A stretch of 64,000 bases of DNA. Origin: a bacterium F11 (GTDB taxonomy: Bacteria; Elusimicrobiota; Elusimicrobia; F11). The translations under genes were made by a program, and so were the position numbers. The notes under the pieces are model-generated. The model searched no databases. It was not told where the DNA came from and worked only from the letters and a program-made list of their open reading frames with translations. Below, one piece after another: positions 1-9,046 of this stretch. Position 1 is the first letter of the stretch, and every line of letters starts with the position of its first letter. The stretch covers positions 1 to 64,000 of the forward strand of contig MSYE01000193.1 of assembly GCA_002176905.1 (NCBI GenBank). The letters are read 5' to 3'.

Positions 1-3000
1 TTCTTCCTCAATGATTTTTCTTTTCATTTCGACTTCACGGAGTCTCCGATTACGGTCCCGACGCAGTGGCCGATGAGACATTTCGTGAAACGCAAGACGC
101 TCGGCAAGCATAAAAGACCGGTAAAAATGGACCATGTTTTTTGGATCGTGAAATCGGCCAGCACGTCGAATCTCTCCGTCGTCTACTTTCTTAAGAAGAT
201 TTTTCTCGGCTTGGTTTAGAGCCTGACAATACCGATTCGAAATAACCACTGTTGGTCCAAAGTCATCATTTGAATGTAAACCACCATCCGGTGATATAAT
301 TTCCTCAATCTCGTCGATGGCTGTACTTGTCCGCCTGGCAATCTCCGCGATTTGCTCACTTCTTTTAAGACGGGAATAGGCACTTTGAACTTGTTGTGCG
401 GCCCGTTGTAATTTGGGCAGCGTTCGGCTCCATTCGATTAATTCCTCGAGACGACGCGCTAATACAATTCGAACTAATATCCTTTTGTCTTCCATGCTCC
501 AACCGGAACGGTCTCTACCAATACCAAGAATGACTTCCCATTGACGGAATCTCGATTCCGAATCACGCCAATCGTCATTATCATAATCATCGAACCTTTG
601 ATGCCATTGAAGATCACGTAAGGCGCGGTCATGTTGGATTCGAATCAAAGGATCAGGATCCATTTCAGGATCACTTAAAAGGTTTGAGAGTTCTCTAATT
701 TGATCGTAATAGTCTTGCAGTTCTTTCTGATCGCTTTTTATGGCTTCTTCTAAAATCTCCATTCTCCGACCGATAAATGGAACCGGATGTCTTAATTCAT
801 CACCAATTTCATTGATGTCCTCTATCCTCCGGATTAGTCCAGATACGCGAGGGGGACTCTCGGAATGAAATCTATCTGCCATTTCAAATATCCTTTCATT
901 CGGGTCCGTAGGAATCCCCTGTTGCAATGTCTGGTAGGTATTAACTAATGGGCTCAAACCGAAAATCCACGCCATAATTGCGTTGAAATCCCGACGGCGA
1001 ATGACGAAATCAGAAACGATCCGATTTAGTTTTCCAACGATATCCGTCAATTTAAGATCCTCCCCTTCATCAATGACTACCGGTGATGGTCCTCCCGTTG
1101 GTTTATTTACGGGAACCGATGTCTCCGTGGATTCCTCATTGTATGGTTTCTGAATAAAGCGCCAACGCTTTCGAGTATGACGCTTGACAAAGGATTCTTT
1201 GGTTGCCGGATACCACGCGGATTGAACAGGAAGATCAGATACCCGGATCCTTATTCCCCCTTGATAACGGGCATTATCAATAATATTGAGCGCCATCTCT
1301 TTGGACTCTTCGCTGTAACTGGAGGCAAACAACAATCCAACCAACATATCCACCACCACGCGATCATTCTTATAAAGAAAGGGAACCGAGGAAGTGATAC
1401 GGTCCCTTAAGTCTTTATGGTCGATTGGATATCGGCGAAAAGGGACGGGATTGGTTGATTCGATAAGGTTCCGAATGATTTCTAGCTTCATTGGCGAGAG
1501 AATCACGTCTGGATAGCGGTCGGAGGGCTCCAGATCTTTCAATTGGGGTAGACGAGCGGGCTCATCTGCCAGAGCGAAAGGTGAAGAGATCAGATCTCGA
1601 CTTTCGACATTCAAATGGTAAAACCCACGGACCCATCTCCCAATGTCGAATGTCGAGATCTGACCCCATAAAACAACACCGTTGGCTAGGAAATGAAGAA
1701 TTGAAGCCACCGCCATACCGGCAAACACAAAGGGCCAAAACCACGAATTGTTCAGATAAAAAGCAATGAGGAAAAAGGGGACCGCCACAAAACTCAAGAA
1801 GGCTGTTCGCGTGGCCTCGCGCGCCATGGCTTTTCTTTCAGTGGAATCTTTTGGATTTTTTACGGAACCATCTTCATCAATAACACCGGACCCATAGTGG
1901 CCAAGATAGAGAAAGACAGTTAAAAGGAAGATATGGAGGAAGGATAATAAGATGAGGGAAACAACAAAACCCAACGATCCAGCCGGAGGTCCTGCTTTTA
2001 GAGACCAGGCCAAGAATGACAAAAACAACGAATCAACAAGCACCGTATCCAAAACACCAGCCAGCCCCCGACTCCGCACCCCAAATTCCCGCCAAAACCC
2101 CATGGCCCCCGCTTCATTGGATCTATTTTTCTCACGGTTTCGACGGAATTGAAATGGAATCAGTGGTTTTCTTTGGTATCGCCGCCATCCCCCATAACCA
2201 GCCAAACCAAATAGGGCAGCCAACGCGATCATCCATTGAGTCCGGTTTCCGGTGCCCCCCTTTGGCTGAAGCTTTACAGGATTATAATAGGCGGGATCGG
2301 TCAGCCAGGAGAGCACCCAATGATCGATCTGCTCGGCATCATTTAAGTTATGACCATTTTCTCTGGCCTTATTTATAAAATCTCTCATGTATTCCGGTGG
2401 TGTCATTCGGTGATCGGATCCATTGGCACGGGCGGCGCGGTTCCAGAACTGACGATAAAATATGGCCAGTTGCCATTCATCTTGAAGGGTTTGGTTCTCC
2501 AATAATTGAGCCATGACTTCGTATTTTTCCTTTGCTTCCGGGAGAGGAGATTGATCGGCCAAAGCCTTCATGAATTTATGTGGGGAAATTCCTTTTTGTC
2601 GCGCTTGGTAGGATCGATACCGCAGCTCCCAGTCCGAGGCCTCTACTTCGTTACGATGGGTCATCGCCATATCCTGTAACAATTCTTCAAAAGTGGAACC
2701 CATCCTCATGCGCGCTTGTTGTCGAGCACGGTGAAGCGGATGAGCGTGGATTGTTTCATGAAAAAGGATCCCCTCCATTTCTTCATCGGAGAACTCCCCA
2801 AACGCTCTCAACACATTGAATGATGACGACTCCCCATCAAACCACGCAAAGCTGGGAGCTTCATCAAGGGTTTTATTGATTACCCTAACCTTCCCTCCAA
2901 TAACATATTGATTCAAAAGCGTGATTACCTTCCTATTAAAAACCCGTTCTTCCTGGGTATTCAATTGTGCGTTCCATTCGTCCGACTGGATTGCATCAAG

Positions 3001-5931
3001 AATCTCATTTCCAATACGGACGATTCGCTTGCTTAATGTTGGATGGGCCTTTTGAACTTCCGTAGCCAATTTTTCTCTCATTTCTGTTTTTATGGTTAAC
3101 ATGGGGATCTGCTCAATTTTCCTTTCGGCCTTAGAAAAACGGCCCCATGATATCCATAGCTGTGCCCCTTCCGACACCTTTATTGATGCGGCATAGGAAA
3201 GTCCTAACGATAAACACATCGAAACGACAAGGATCAACCGCGATATTGCGGGAGAGATGAAGGATGACCAATAGGGACTTACCCATCGGAAAAAACCAGC
3301 CAAAATAAACGCCATCAAAAAGGTTCCAATTCCCCAAAGGGGACCAAAGCCAAATAGAAAAAGGGCAAATACCGTAACAAGTACAAAAAGAGTTCGCAAA
3401 GAATAAGATCGACGATGGCGAAACTGGCTATTTAAGAAGATAATAAAAGCGTTCATTGTCGCTACCAAACCCAAGCGATTGATTCCCTCAATTCCCAATG
3501 GGATCGCTGAATCCGCTGCTAACAATGGCACGAAGAACAACAATATCATCAGTACCCAGGGGAGGGAGAAAATAGCTGATTTTATATACCATCGGATAAA
3601 AGGTCTTAATTGAAATTCGAGCGTATCAAGAAACGGATCTATCTCATCAGGGAAAACAATATAAAAAACAAGCATAACCAAAACAGGGATGATCAAAATT
3701 AAAAGGATAAAAAGTATGACCAAATCAATCTGACTCACAACCTGCGCCCATTCCGCACCCAACAAAGCAGGAATACTCAACAAAGTAAGGTAATGGCCCA
3801 ATCGTGTTCGTTTTTCATCTCCAAGAAAATTGGGAAAAAGAGAGATGAGGGCGAAAGAGGAGGGCGAATTTGATGGAATGACCGCATTGACATTGGCCAA
3901 GGTCCCAGTTAAAAAGATTAAAAGGCTCGCTGCCAGGGCCCATTTGCCGATGGAGGCCCAATCTACCTCACGCGATTGGCTTTTTCTGCTGATCTCCCAA
4001 TTGTCATAGACAAGGGAAAACAGGGTTGGGCGGCCTACGGAATCTTCGACCACACCGGAAAGGGAGAGGGATCCATCCTCTTCTGGTTGAAGTTGAACCT
4101 GACTCCATTCCGGTTTTGAATTCATGATTTTTTTCCCTCTCTCAATAGAGAGATGGTCGGGAACACTTTGGCCAATTAAATGAAGGTCATGGATTTTTTG
4201 ATCCCCAGGGGTGAGCTGGGGAGTGGCCAGAAACAATTTCTCTCCTTCAAAAAGTTTCTCAAGAGGGGTTTTTTCTTGGGTGAAGACGCTGAGGTAGGCA
4301 GGACCCGTTTCTGTTTTGACTTGGGTGATTTTGGGAACCCAGGAAACAACAGTGACGTCTTCGCCCTTTAAATGAGTTTGAATTCCTTCCGAATGGAATC
4401 CACCGGTGACCAGAATTGCAATGTCGGCTTTTTCATCATTTATGGAATTGATCAGGTTCTGGGCCATTGCCCGGTCGCGGGCTTCGGCGTGACGGTAGAA
4501 GAATTCGAAAGACTGGAGCAGTCCGTGGTCCGCAGTCCGTGGTGCGTGGTAATTATTCATTTTTAAATCACGGACTACGGACTCCGGACTACGGACTTTC
4601 TTGTACTCTTCCCACTCCTCCGCCGTCAAGGCAAAATCCACCAGCTTCTTAGTAAGGTAAAGATATCGCGAAGCTTGAATAAGGTCTTTCTCTTCTTTTC
4701 GCTTTGCGAGTTTAGCGTAGATCGACTCTTCGAGTTCTCTGATATCTCGAATAAGGACAGAGGCATCAATGCTGTCTGATAACAGGACATATTGAAGATA
4801 TCGATTCATCTCCTTATATTGCTTTAGAGGAATTCCATTTTGATTGCATCGGTTGTTAAGGTATTGATAAAAAGCCGCGGGATTGAGTTGCCCCAACCGA
4901 AAGGCCAAGCTGGCATTAATAAGGTCCGTTGTTTCGTTCTTATCCAACCTCTTCAATAATTGAGAAAGAAGATGGGATCGTTCTATTTCCACTTTTTTAA
5001 AATTGATAGACCTTTCGAGTCCTAAGGCTTCGAGAAAGGTGGAAACCATGAGGGGATGATCAACACTGTAACTTGAGAGAATTTCAACAAACTCCCCCAT
5101 TTCGATTTGATTTTTTCGGTAAGGGATCACTTTCCGATCAAATAGAAGAAGCTCTTTTGAGAAAGTTTGGGATTTTTCGAGCTCGAGCTCGAGCTCGAGC
5201 TCGAGCACGGCCTTTTTGGTCCTCCCCCTCAAAGGATAGGAATCCTTGACCGCCCGGACGTTTTCTTCGTAATGATGGGGGTCATCCACCCCAACAAACG
5301 GAGGGATGTTTGTCGGACTCACATACCCCGCATGAATGGGACCTGATATTTTGTTGTTCTGTAAAAGATAATCTGCCACCTTCTGAACAGTCCCTTGATG
5401 GGGAAATTCACGAAATGAATTGAGGTCCATGAACCCAAAGGCCCCTTCTAAGGCAACCAGGCCAATTTTGTCGTTGTTCATTAATTCCTGGATGGTAGCT
5501 CCAATATTGTTCTGAGCCTCCTGATTCATATGGACATCCTGAATATGAAGGATGATTCTATTGGATCCTCCCCCTTCAGTGTTCGTAATTCCACGAATGG
5601 TTCCATATTGCGCTGGGAGAGCGGCAAGAAATTCTTTTAATGGCTCGTTTTGTTGGCCCTTTAGCCATTTGGAAACTTTATTTTTTGATATTTGAGATGG
5701 AAACAATGGAGGGCGGGAGTTTGATAAGGAGGGGAGCTTGGGCAAGTGTTCTGCCATTCCTGAACCAGGTAAGGCAGCCAGTTGACTAGACCTATGTCGT
5801 TCTTTCCAGAAGCCCGCCTTCCGGCGGGCAAGGTTGGTTTCCGGGGCGTACGCAAAGAGGCAGTTGGTCGTAAAGACCACCAAACTCAAAACAATGACAA
5901 ACAACTTGAGAGAGCGAGAGGGCTGAAACAA
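1..5931 (-). CDS. Giant secreted multi-domain membrane protein, C-terminus beyond the left edge
   Basis: One frame is open on the minus strand from an in-frame stop at 5982-5980 to the left edge. No in-frame ATG occurs before 5757. A TTG at 5931 lies 8 nt after GGAGG and begins a signal-peptide-like stretch (residues 8-30), so I place the start there. Residues 80-530 form a domain with IQDVH (130-134), an EGAFG stretch and GGFH (510-513). The layout recalls the ChaN/TraB/Tiki fold and the N-termini of Omnitrophota giant proteins (my recollection, not a search). Several membrane segments lie at 655-915. A zincin-like HETIH (1058-1062), further membrane segments at 1230-1410 and a charged, coiled-coil-like region after 1700 follow. 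Function unknown; envelope location and peptidase activity are inferred. Three palindromic repeats and an (LE)n run are translated within it. Confidence 0.85.
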   Translation of the reverse strand, partial: MFQPSRSLKLFVIVLSLVVFTTNCLFAYAPETNLARRKAGFWKERHRSSQLAALPGSGMAEHLPKLPSLSNSRPPLFPSQISKNKVSKWLKGQQNEPLKEFLAALPAQYGTIRGITNTEGGGSNRIILHIQDVHMNQEAQNNIGATIQELMNNDKIGLVALEGAFGFMDLNSFREFPHQGTVQKVADYLLQNNKISGPIHAGYVSPTNIPPFVGVDDPHHYEENVRAVKDSYPLRGRTKKAVLELELELELEKSQTFSKELLLFDRKVIPYRKNQIEMGEFVEILSSYSVDHPLMVSTFLEALGLERSINFKKVEIERSHLLSQLLKRLDKNETTDLINASLAFRLGQLNPAAFYQYLNNRCNQNGIPLKQYKEMNRYLQYVLLSDSIDASVLIRDIRELEESIYAKLAKRKEEKDLIQASRYLYLTKKLVDFALTAEEWEEYKKVRSPESVVRDLKMNNYHAPRTADHGLLQSFEFFYRHAEARDRAMAQNLINSINDEKADIAILVTGGFHSEGIQTHLKGEDVTVVSWVPKITQVKTETGPAYLSVFTQEKTPLEKLFEGEKLFLATPQLTPGDQKIHDLHLIGQSVPDHLSIERGKKIMNSKPEWSQVQLQPEEDGSLSLSGVVEDSVGRPTLFSLVYDNWEISRKSQSREVDWASIGKWALAASLLIFLTGTLANVNAVIPSNSPSSFALISLFPNFLGDEKRTRLGHYLTLLSIPALLGAEWAQVVSQIDLVILFILLILIIPVLVMLVFYIVFPDEIDPFLDTLEFQLRPFIRWYIKSAIFSLPWVLMILLFFVPLLAADSAIPLGIEGINRLGLVATMNAFIIFLNSQFRHRRSYSLRTLFVLVTVFALFLFGFGPLWGIGTFLMAFILAGFFRWVSPYWSSFISPAISRLILVVSMCLSLGLSYAASIKVSEGAQLWISWGRFSKAERKIEQIPMLTIKTEMREKLATEVQKAHPTLSKRIVRIGNEILDAIQSDEWNAQLNTQEERVFNRKVITLLNQYVIGGKVRVINKTLDEAPSFAWFDGESSSFNVLRAFGEFSDEEMEGILFHETIHAHPLHRARQQARMRMGSTFEELLQDMAMTHRNEVEASDWELRYRSYQARQKGISPHKFMKALADQSPLPEAKEKYEVMAQLLENQTLQDEWQLAIFYRQFWNRAARANGSDHRMTPPEYMRDFINKARENGHNLNDAEQIDHWVLSWLTDPAYYNPVKLQPKGGTGNRTQWMIALAALFGLAGYGGWRRYQRKPLIPFQFRRNREKNRSNEAGAMGFWREFGVRSRGLAGVLDTVLVDSLFLSFLAWSLKAGPPAGSLGFVVSLILLSFLHIFLLTVFLYLGHYGSGVIDEDGSVKNPKDSTERKAMAREATRTAFLSFVAVPFFLIAFYLNNSWFWPFVFAGMAVASILHFLANGVVLWGQISTFDIGRWVRGFYHLNVESRDLISSPFALADEPARLPQLKDLEPSDRYPDVILSPMKLEIIRNLIESTNPVPFRRYPIDHKDLRDRITSSVPFLYKNDRVVVDMLVGLLFASSYSEESKEMALNIIDNARYQGGIRIRVSDLPVQSAWYPATKESFVKRHTRKRWRFIQKPYNEESTETSVPVNKPTGGPSPVVIDEGEDLKLTDIVGKLNRIVSDFVIRRRDFNAIMAWIFGLSPLVNTYQTLQQGIPTDPNERIFEMADRFHSESPPRVSGLIRRIEDINEIGDELRHPVPFIGRRMEILEEAIKSDQKELQDYYDQIRELSNLLSDPEMDPDPLIRIQHDRALRDLQWHQRFDDYDNDDWRDSESRFRQWEVILGIGRDRSGWSMEDKRILVRIVLARRLEELIEWSRTLPKLQRAAQQVQSAYSRLKRSEQIAEIARRTSTAIDEIEEIISPDGGLHSNDDFGPTVVISNRYCQALNQAEKNLLKKVDDGEIRRAGRFHDPKNMVHFYRSFMLAERLAFHEMSHRPLRRDRNRRLREVEMKRKIIEEE
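1590..1662. repeat. In-frame inverted repeat inside the giant gene
   Basis: Arms of about 22 bp at 1590-1612 and 1641-1662 contain the inverted words CAGATCTCGAC and GTCGAGATCTG. The element is translated without a stop as about residues 1424-1448 of the giant protein, just after a membrane segment. It looks like a dispersed palindromic element tolerated as a peptide insert. A related word with GACATCCGACATTC lies near 57892. Confidence 0.7.
4521..4596. repeat. In-frame inverted repeat built of GTCCGTGG-type words
   Basis: Left arm 4521-4550 repeats GTCCGTGGTCCG-like words. Right arm 4567-4596 carries the complement (CGGACTACGGAC). Together they make a roughly 30-bp stem with a 16-nt AT-rich loop. 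The element is read through in frame as residues 446-471 of the giant protein and interrupts an otherwise charged helical stretch. Confidence 0.75.
5177..5206. repeat. GAGCTC/TCGAGC simple palindromic repeat, coding for (Leu-Glu)n
   Basis: Thirty bases of uninterrupted CGAGCT units encode alternating Leu and Glu at residues 242-252 of the giant protein. The same hexamer repeat recurs beside tRNA genes at 24414-24429 and 34436-34463, so it is not only a codon effect of this gene. Confidence 0.8.
5811..5830. repeat. GCCCGCC-TTC-GGCGGGC palindrome in the giant gene
   Basis: A compact GC-rich hairpin (AGCCCGCC, TTCC turn, GGCGGGC) lies in frame just after the signal peptide at residues 34-41. 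Similar CCTGCC/GGCGGG words occur at 51088-51108 and 59216-59226. Confidence 0.6.
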
Positions 5932-5982
5932 GTAAAAAGCCTCCAAAATGAACGGTTTTCTTTTGAAACAGGTTGGGTATTA

Positions 5983-6193
5983 GCATATTGTACCTGTTGG
6001 CACATTAAGATTGCCTTAAGGGAAAGTAACGAATTCGTAACAATTTCGATGAATTGAAGTGAAAAACCTCCAAAAACCGAGGAATTTCAATAAAATGCCC
6101 GTTTGCGGGATACCCCCTAATAATAAGGAGGAACTAACATAAGATCCCATTTAACCACAAATCGTCAAAAAGGTAAAAATCCGGTAAAATAGG
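5983..6193. promoter_or_regulatory. Divergent intergenic region, promoters presumed
   Basis: This AT-rich stretch lies between the minus-strand giant gene and the plus-strand fibre gene and must hold both promoters. It contains a small hairpin (GCCCG-TTTG-CGGGC) near 6098 and an AAGGAGG near 6124 that is followed by no usable start codon. I recognise no riboswitch. Confidence 0.3.
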
Positions 6194-7582
6194 TTGATGT
6201 CACTACTTTTTAAGTTACTTCGAGGAAACATCCTTTTTTTCATCTTGTGTCTGATCCCGGGTTTCATGCTCGCGGGATCGGACCTCTCTTTTCAGGGTCG
6301 GTTAACGGATAAAAAAGGGGTCCCTTACGCTGGAACCCCGACCATCCTTGTAAATCTGTTTACCACCAAAGAGGGAGGAACCTCGATCTGGACATCCCAG
6401 GAAAAGAAGGTGGATGCCAACGAAGCGGGACTTTTTTCAACAGAAATCGAATCGTTTCCAGCTGAGCTCCTCAATATTCATGAAGATCTTTTTATTGAAA
6501 TTTCTGTTTTTGGCCGCGGCACCTTCCAACCCCTGTATCCTCGCCAACGCCTCAATACTGTTCCCTATGCCATTCAGGCGGAGCAAGCAAAAAAAGCCAA
6601 CGAAGCCCTTTCCATTGCCGATGACGCGGTAACATCCCAAAAGATTGATGATGGGGAAGTGACCTCAGATGATCTGGGTCCTGATTCAGTTACCGGTCAT
6701 CACATTGATAACGGCGCAGTGGGGCCGTTGGACCTCTCAACAGATGCGGTCCGCTCTTCCCATATTCTGGATGAGGCAATTGATGCGGTGGATCTCGCCA
6801 CAGATGCGGTTCGCTCCGCCAACATCCTTGACCACTCCATTCAGGAAATTGATTTGGCACCGGATTCAGTTCATACACTTCAAATTGCCACAAATGCTGT
6901 CACGGGGAACAAAGTGGCGCTGGGAGAGATCACCAAAAACCACCTCAATCCCGATTTACAAAAGGACTTAATTCCCTCTCGAATGGTGGCAATGTTTTCA
7001 GGAGACTGCCCGGATGGCTGGGCTCCATTGGCAAACTCCGCTGGACGCTTTCCCATTGGAATTGATGAGAGCCATCCCTTCACGCAGGGAGGGACACGGA
7101 CAATTGAAGGAATTTCCACTTTTAATGATGGGCCCCACGTCCACCAAATCAATTCTCATGACCACAATCTAAGAAAACATGTCCATGGCATTCCTCATCG
7201 TCATGTTTCTCCAGTAGCGGTTAACGACAAGGCGCCAGCAGCCCAGTTTGGAACTCACGAATATTTGGATTTTCCTTATGATGGTCGACAGTGGGGACAA
7301 GGACATGAGTTTATTTCCGTTGGGGTCAGGGCAAGAGTGGCTCCCCTCATCGCCAGCGATGGGACTGTCAATTATGCTTTTCTGAAAACAAAAGATACCG
7401 ACACAGAGAATAGCGGCCCCCCCATCCCAAAAGCTTTAATCGAAACCGATCCAGATCCAACAGAAATTAGCGATGAACCTGACCTGGAAACAAGGGTGAC
7501 CGAAGGTCCCCATACCCATGGAATTGAACCCTACTCCTTTTTGCCCCCCTATTTTGGAATTCAGTTCTGTATAAAAAACTAA
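6194..7582 (+). CDS. Secreted repeat fibre protein with phage tail-collar-like, HxH-rich C-terminus
   Basis: A signal peptide (residues 1-27, ending near MLAGS) is followed by a beta-rich head beginning SFQGRL (30-125), a form seen in secreted proteins of environmental bacteria. Degenerate repeats of about 15-17 residues follow at 140-255, with words such as DAV, ILD, DLA and DSV, as in fibre shafts. The C-terminal part opens with CPDGWAP and AGRFPIG, typical of phage tail-collar and receptor-binding tips. It then has clustered HxH motifs at about 313-340 (HVH, HDH, HVH, HRH) and a final HTH before a GIQFCIKN end. In T4-type fibres, HxH motifs bind iron in a trimeric needle; the same is inferred here. 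There are no other phage genes nearby, so a cell-surface adhesin is more likely than a prophage fibre. The Shine-Dalgarno is weak. Confidence 0.7.
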   Translation: MMSLLFKLLRGNILFFILCLIPGFMLAGSDLSFQGRLTDKKGVPYAGTPTILVNLFTTKEGGTSIWTSQEKKVDANEAGLFSTEIESFPAELLNIHEDLFIEISVFGRGTFQPLYPRQRLNTVPYAIQAEQAKKANEALSIADDAVTSQKIDDGEVTSDDLGPDSVTGHHIDNGAVGPLDLSTDAVRSSHILDEAIDAVDLATDAVRSANILDHSIQEIDLAPDSVHTLQIATNAVTGNKVALGEITKNHLNPDLQKDLIPSRMVAMFSGDCPDGWAPLANSAGRFPIGIDESHPFTQGGTRTIEGISTFNDGPHVHQINSHDHNLRKHVHGIPHRHVSPVAVNDKAPAAQFGTHEYLDFPYDGRQWGQGHEFISVGVRARVAPLIASDGTVNYAFLKTKDTDTENSGPPIPKALIETDPDPTEISDEPDLETRVTEGPHTHGIEPYSFLPPYFGIQFCIKN

Positions 7583-7594
7583 AAGATCCAATAT

Positions 7595-7706
7595 GTCATT
7601 CCGGCGAAGGCCGGAATCCAGGTATTTGGGCTGCGAGGAAAATTGTTAGCAGAAAGAAGGTTTCCTCAAAACCCAAATACCTGGATCCCGGCCTTCGCCG
7701 GGATGA
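7595..7706. repeat. Long imperfect hairpin element (CCGGCGAAGGCCGG type)
   Basis: Arms of about 36 bp at 7595-7630 and 7670-7706 carry GTCATTCCGGCGAAGG and its complement, each followed by the CCAGGTATTTGGG word. The interior also pairs (GAGGAAA with TTTCCTC). This is a common environmental-genome palindromic element. It sits between the fibre gene and a methyltransferase gene. Confidence 0.85.
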
Positions 7707-7880
7707 CGAACGGGGCCAGGATGACGAACAGGACCGGGATGACGAACGGGGCCAGGATGACGAACAGGGCCGAGATGACGAACGGGGCCGGGATGACGAA
7801 CGGGGCCGGGATGACGAACGGGGCCGGGATGACCAACAGGGCCGGGATGACGAACGGGGCCAGGATGACGGAACGGGTGG
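7701..7880. repeat. 18-bp tandem repeat array, about 10 copies
   Basis: Head-to-tail units of GGATGACGAACGGGGCC plus one base begin inside the right arm of the preceding hairpin and continue with one or two changes per unit. The last units are degenerate. It appears to have grown from the end of the palindromic element (GGGATGAC). There are no spacers, so it is not a CRISPR array. Six-residue repeat peptides read from both strands are artefacts. Confidence 0.9.
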
Positions 7881-7925
7881 GGATGAAGACGGGTTTGAAG
7901 ATTCTTAAAAAAAAGGCAAGATTGA

Positions 7926-8654
7926 ATGATGATTGATCGCACGCTCAATTATGGACGTCCTGTTATTAAGAAGTTTCTCGAATCGATTCCTCCGTTTCAA
8001 ACTGTTGTGGACATCGGTGCGGGAGGCGGAGAGGACTTGGGTTTGGCTGTTGAAGTCGCTCCCGAAACAAAGGTGCATGCCATTGAATTGGAGAAAACTT
8101 TTGTTGAACAACTAAAAAATCGGAAATGGTCTGTTCATGAAATCAATATTGAACGGGATGCTTTCCCCTTTGAAAAGGAGAGTTTGGATGTGGTGATGGC
8201 CAACCAAATTCTGGAGCATGTCAAAGAGGTATTTTGGATTTTTGATCAGATTTCGCGTGTTTTAAAGGTGGGAGGGCATTTTATTTTGGGGGTTCCGAAT
8301 CTCGCCTCGTTTCACAATCGGATTCTGCTTCTTCTCGGTCAGCAACCAACGTCGATTCGTGTGAGTTCGGCTCATGTTCGCGGATATACCAAACCCGGCA
8401 TATTGACCTTTCTTAGTGAAGCTGCACCGGGTGTGTATCGCTTGAAAAAATCGGGAGGTGGAAATTTCTATCCTTTTCCGGGATTTCTGGCCAAACCATT
8501 GGCCAAGGTCTTTCCGAACATGGCGGTGGGATGTTTTTTGCTATTTGAAAAGGTGGGTGAATATCAGGGCCAATTTCTTGATTTTGCGGCCCCGGGGAAA
8601 TTGCAAACAAATTATTTTGTTGGGAACGGTATTGGTACCGGTTCGTTAAGGTAA
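7926..8654 (+). CDS. Class I SAM-dependent methyltransferase
   Basis: The 242-residue protein has the Rossmann methyltransferase motifs in order. Motif I is VVDIGAGGGED near residue 28, an acidic end of strand 2 is near HAIELE, a motif IV-like VVMANQILEHV lies near 88, and VLKVGGHFILGVPN lies near 115. A longer C-terminal region follows with aromatic and glycine residues (GGGNFYPFPG), as in small-molecule or sugar methyltransferases of the Methyltransf_11/23 type. The substrate is unknown. It stands alone between the tandem repeat and a convergent RRM gene. Two ATGs overlap at the start and I use the first; the Shine-Dalgarno is weak. Confidence 0.8.
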   Translation: MMIDRTLNYGRPVIKKFLESIPPFQTVVDIGAGGGEDLGLAVEVAPETKVHAIELEKTFVEQLKNRKWSVHEINIERDAFPFEKESLDVVMANQILEHVKEVFWIFDQISRVLKVGGHFILGVPNLASFHNRILLLLGQQPTSIRVSSAHVRGYTKPGILTFLSEAAPGVYRLKKSGGGNFYPFPGFLAKPLAKVFPNMAVGCFLLFEKVGEYQGQFLDFAAPGKLQTNYFVGNGIGTGSLR

Positions 8655-8683
8655 CAACCTTAAGAACCGGCACCAAAATTGTT

Positions 8684-9025
8684 TTACCAGCGTTTGTAGC
8701 CGCCTCCGCCGCCACCGCCGCCAGAATGACCTCGATTTCGATTTCGGCCTCCGCCTCCGCCTCCGCCTTCTCTTTTCTCCATGGGTCTGGCTTCGTTGAC
8801 AACCAGTTTTCGCCCATCCGCCTCATAATTGTGAAGTTTGGCTATGGCTGCTGCCGCATCCTCTTCACTGGCCATTTCGACAAATCCGAAGCCTTTTGAT
8901 TGGCCACTGAATTTATCGGTGATCAACTTGGTGCTGACCACTTGCCCATTAGCGGTGAAGAGATCATGAAGCTGATCCTCCATCATGGAAAAGGGCAGAT
9001 TTCCTACATACAGTCTTTTACTCAT
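8684..9025 (-). CDS. RRM RNA-binding protein with glycine-rich tail
   Basis: A single RRM fold occupies residues 1-80. RNP2 is LYVGNL at 5-10 and RNP1 is KGFGFVEM near 45-52, both with intact aromatic residues. The tail (residues 84-113) is runs of glycine with Arg, Asn and Tyr, as in bacterial and plant glycine-rich RNA-binding proteins linked to cold or stress responses. AGGAG lies 7 nt before the ATG. The leader has an intrinsic-terminator-like hairpin just before the ribosome site, shared with the second RRM gene at 13260. RNA chaperone activity and autoregulation are inferences. Confidence 0.92.
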   Translation of the reverse strand: MSKRLYVGNLPFSMMEDQLHDLFTANGQVVSTKLITDKFSGQSKGFGFVEMASEEDAAAAIAKLHNYEADGRKLVVNEARPMEKREGGGGGGGRNRNRGHSGGGGGGGGYKRW

Positions 9026-9046
9026 CTAATTTCTCCTCTTGAGACC

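Noticed and set aside
5782..6057. Plus-strand frame of 91 residues over the start of the giant gene
   Set aside because: It lies antisense to the signal peptide coding region and has no family character.
6100..6135. Riboswitch or leader peptide before the fibre gene
   Set aside because: A small hairpin and an AAGGAGG are present, but there is no conserved core I can recognise and no start codon after the AAGGAGG.
6194..7582. Prophage tail region
   Set aside because: A signal peptide is present and no capsid, portal, terminase or tail assembly gene is nearby.
7701..7880. Possible CRISPR array
   Set aside because: Units are contiguous with no spacers and there are no cas genes.
7643..7948. 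Two opposite reading frames with six-residue repeat peptides
   Set aside because: Both are translations of the 18-bp tandem array and the hairpin element; the peptide WIPAFAGM is a familiar artefact of this repeat.
8413..8826. Frame with Glu-Ala repeats overlapping the RRM and methyltransferase genes
   Set aside because: It is the shifted reading of the glycine-rich tail codons of the RRM gene.
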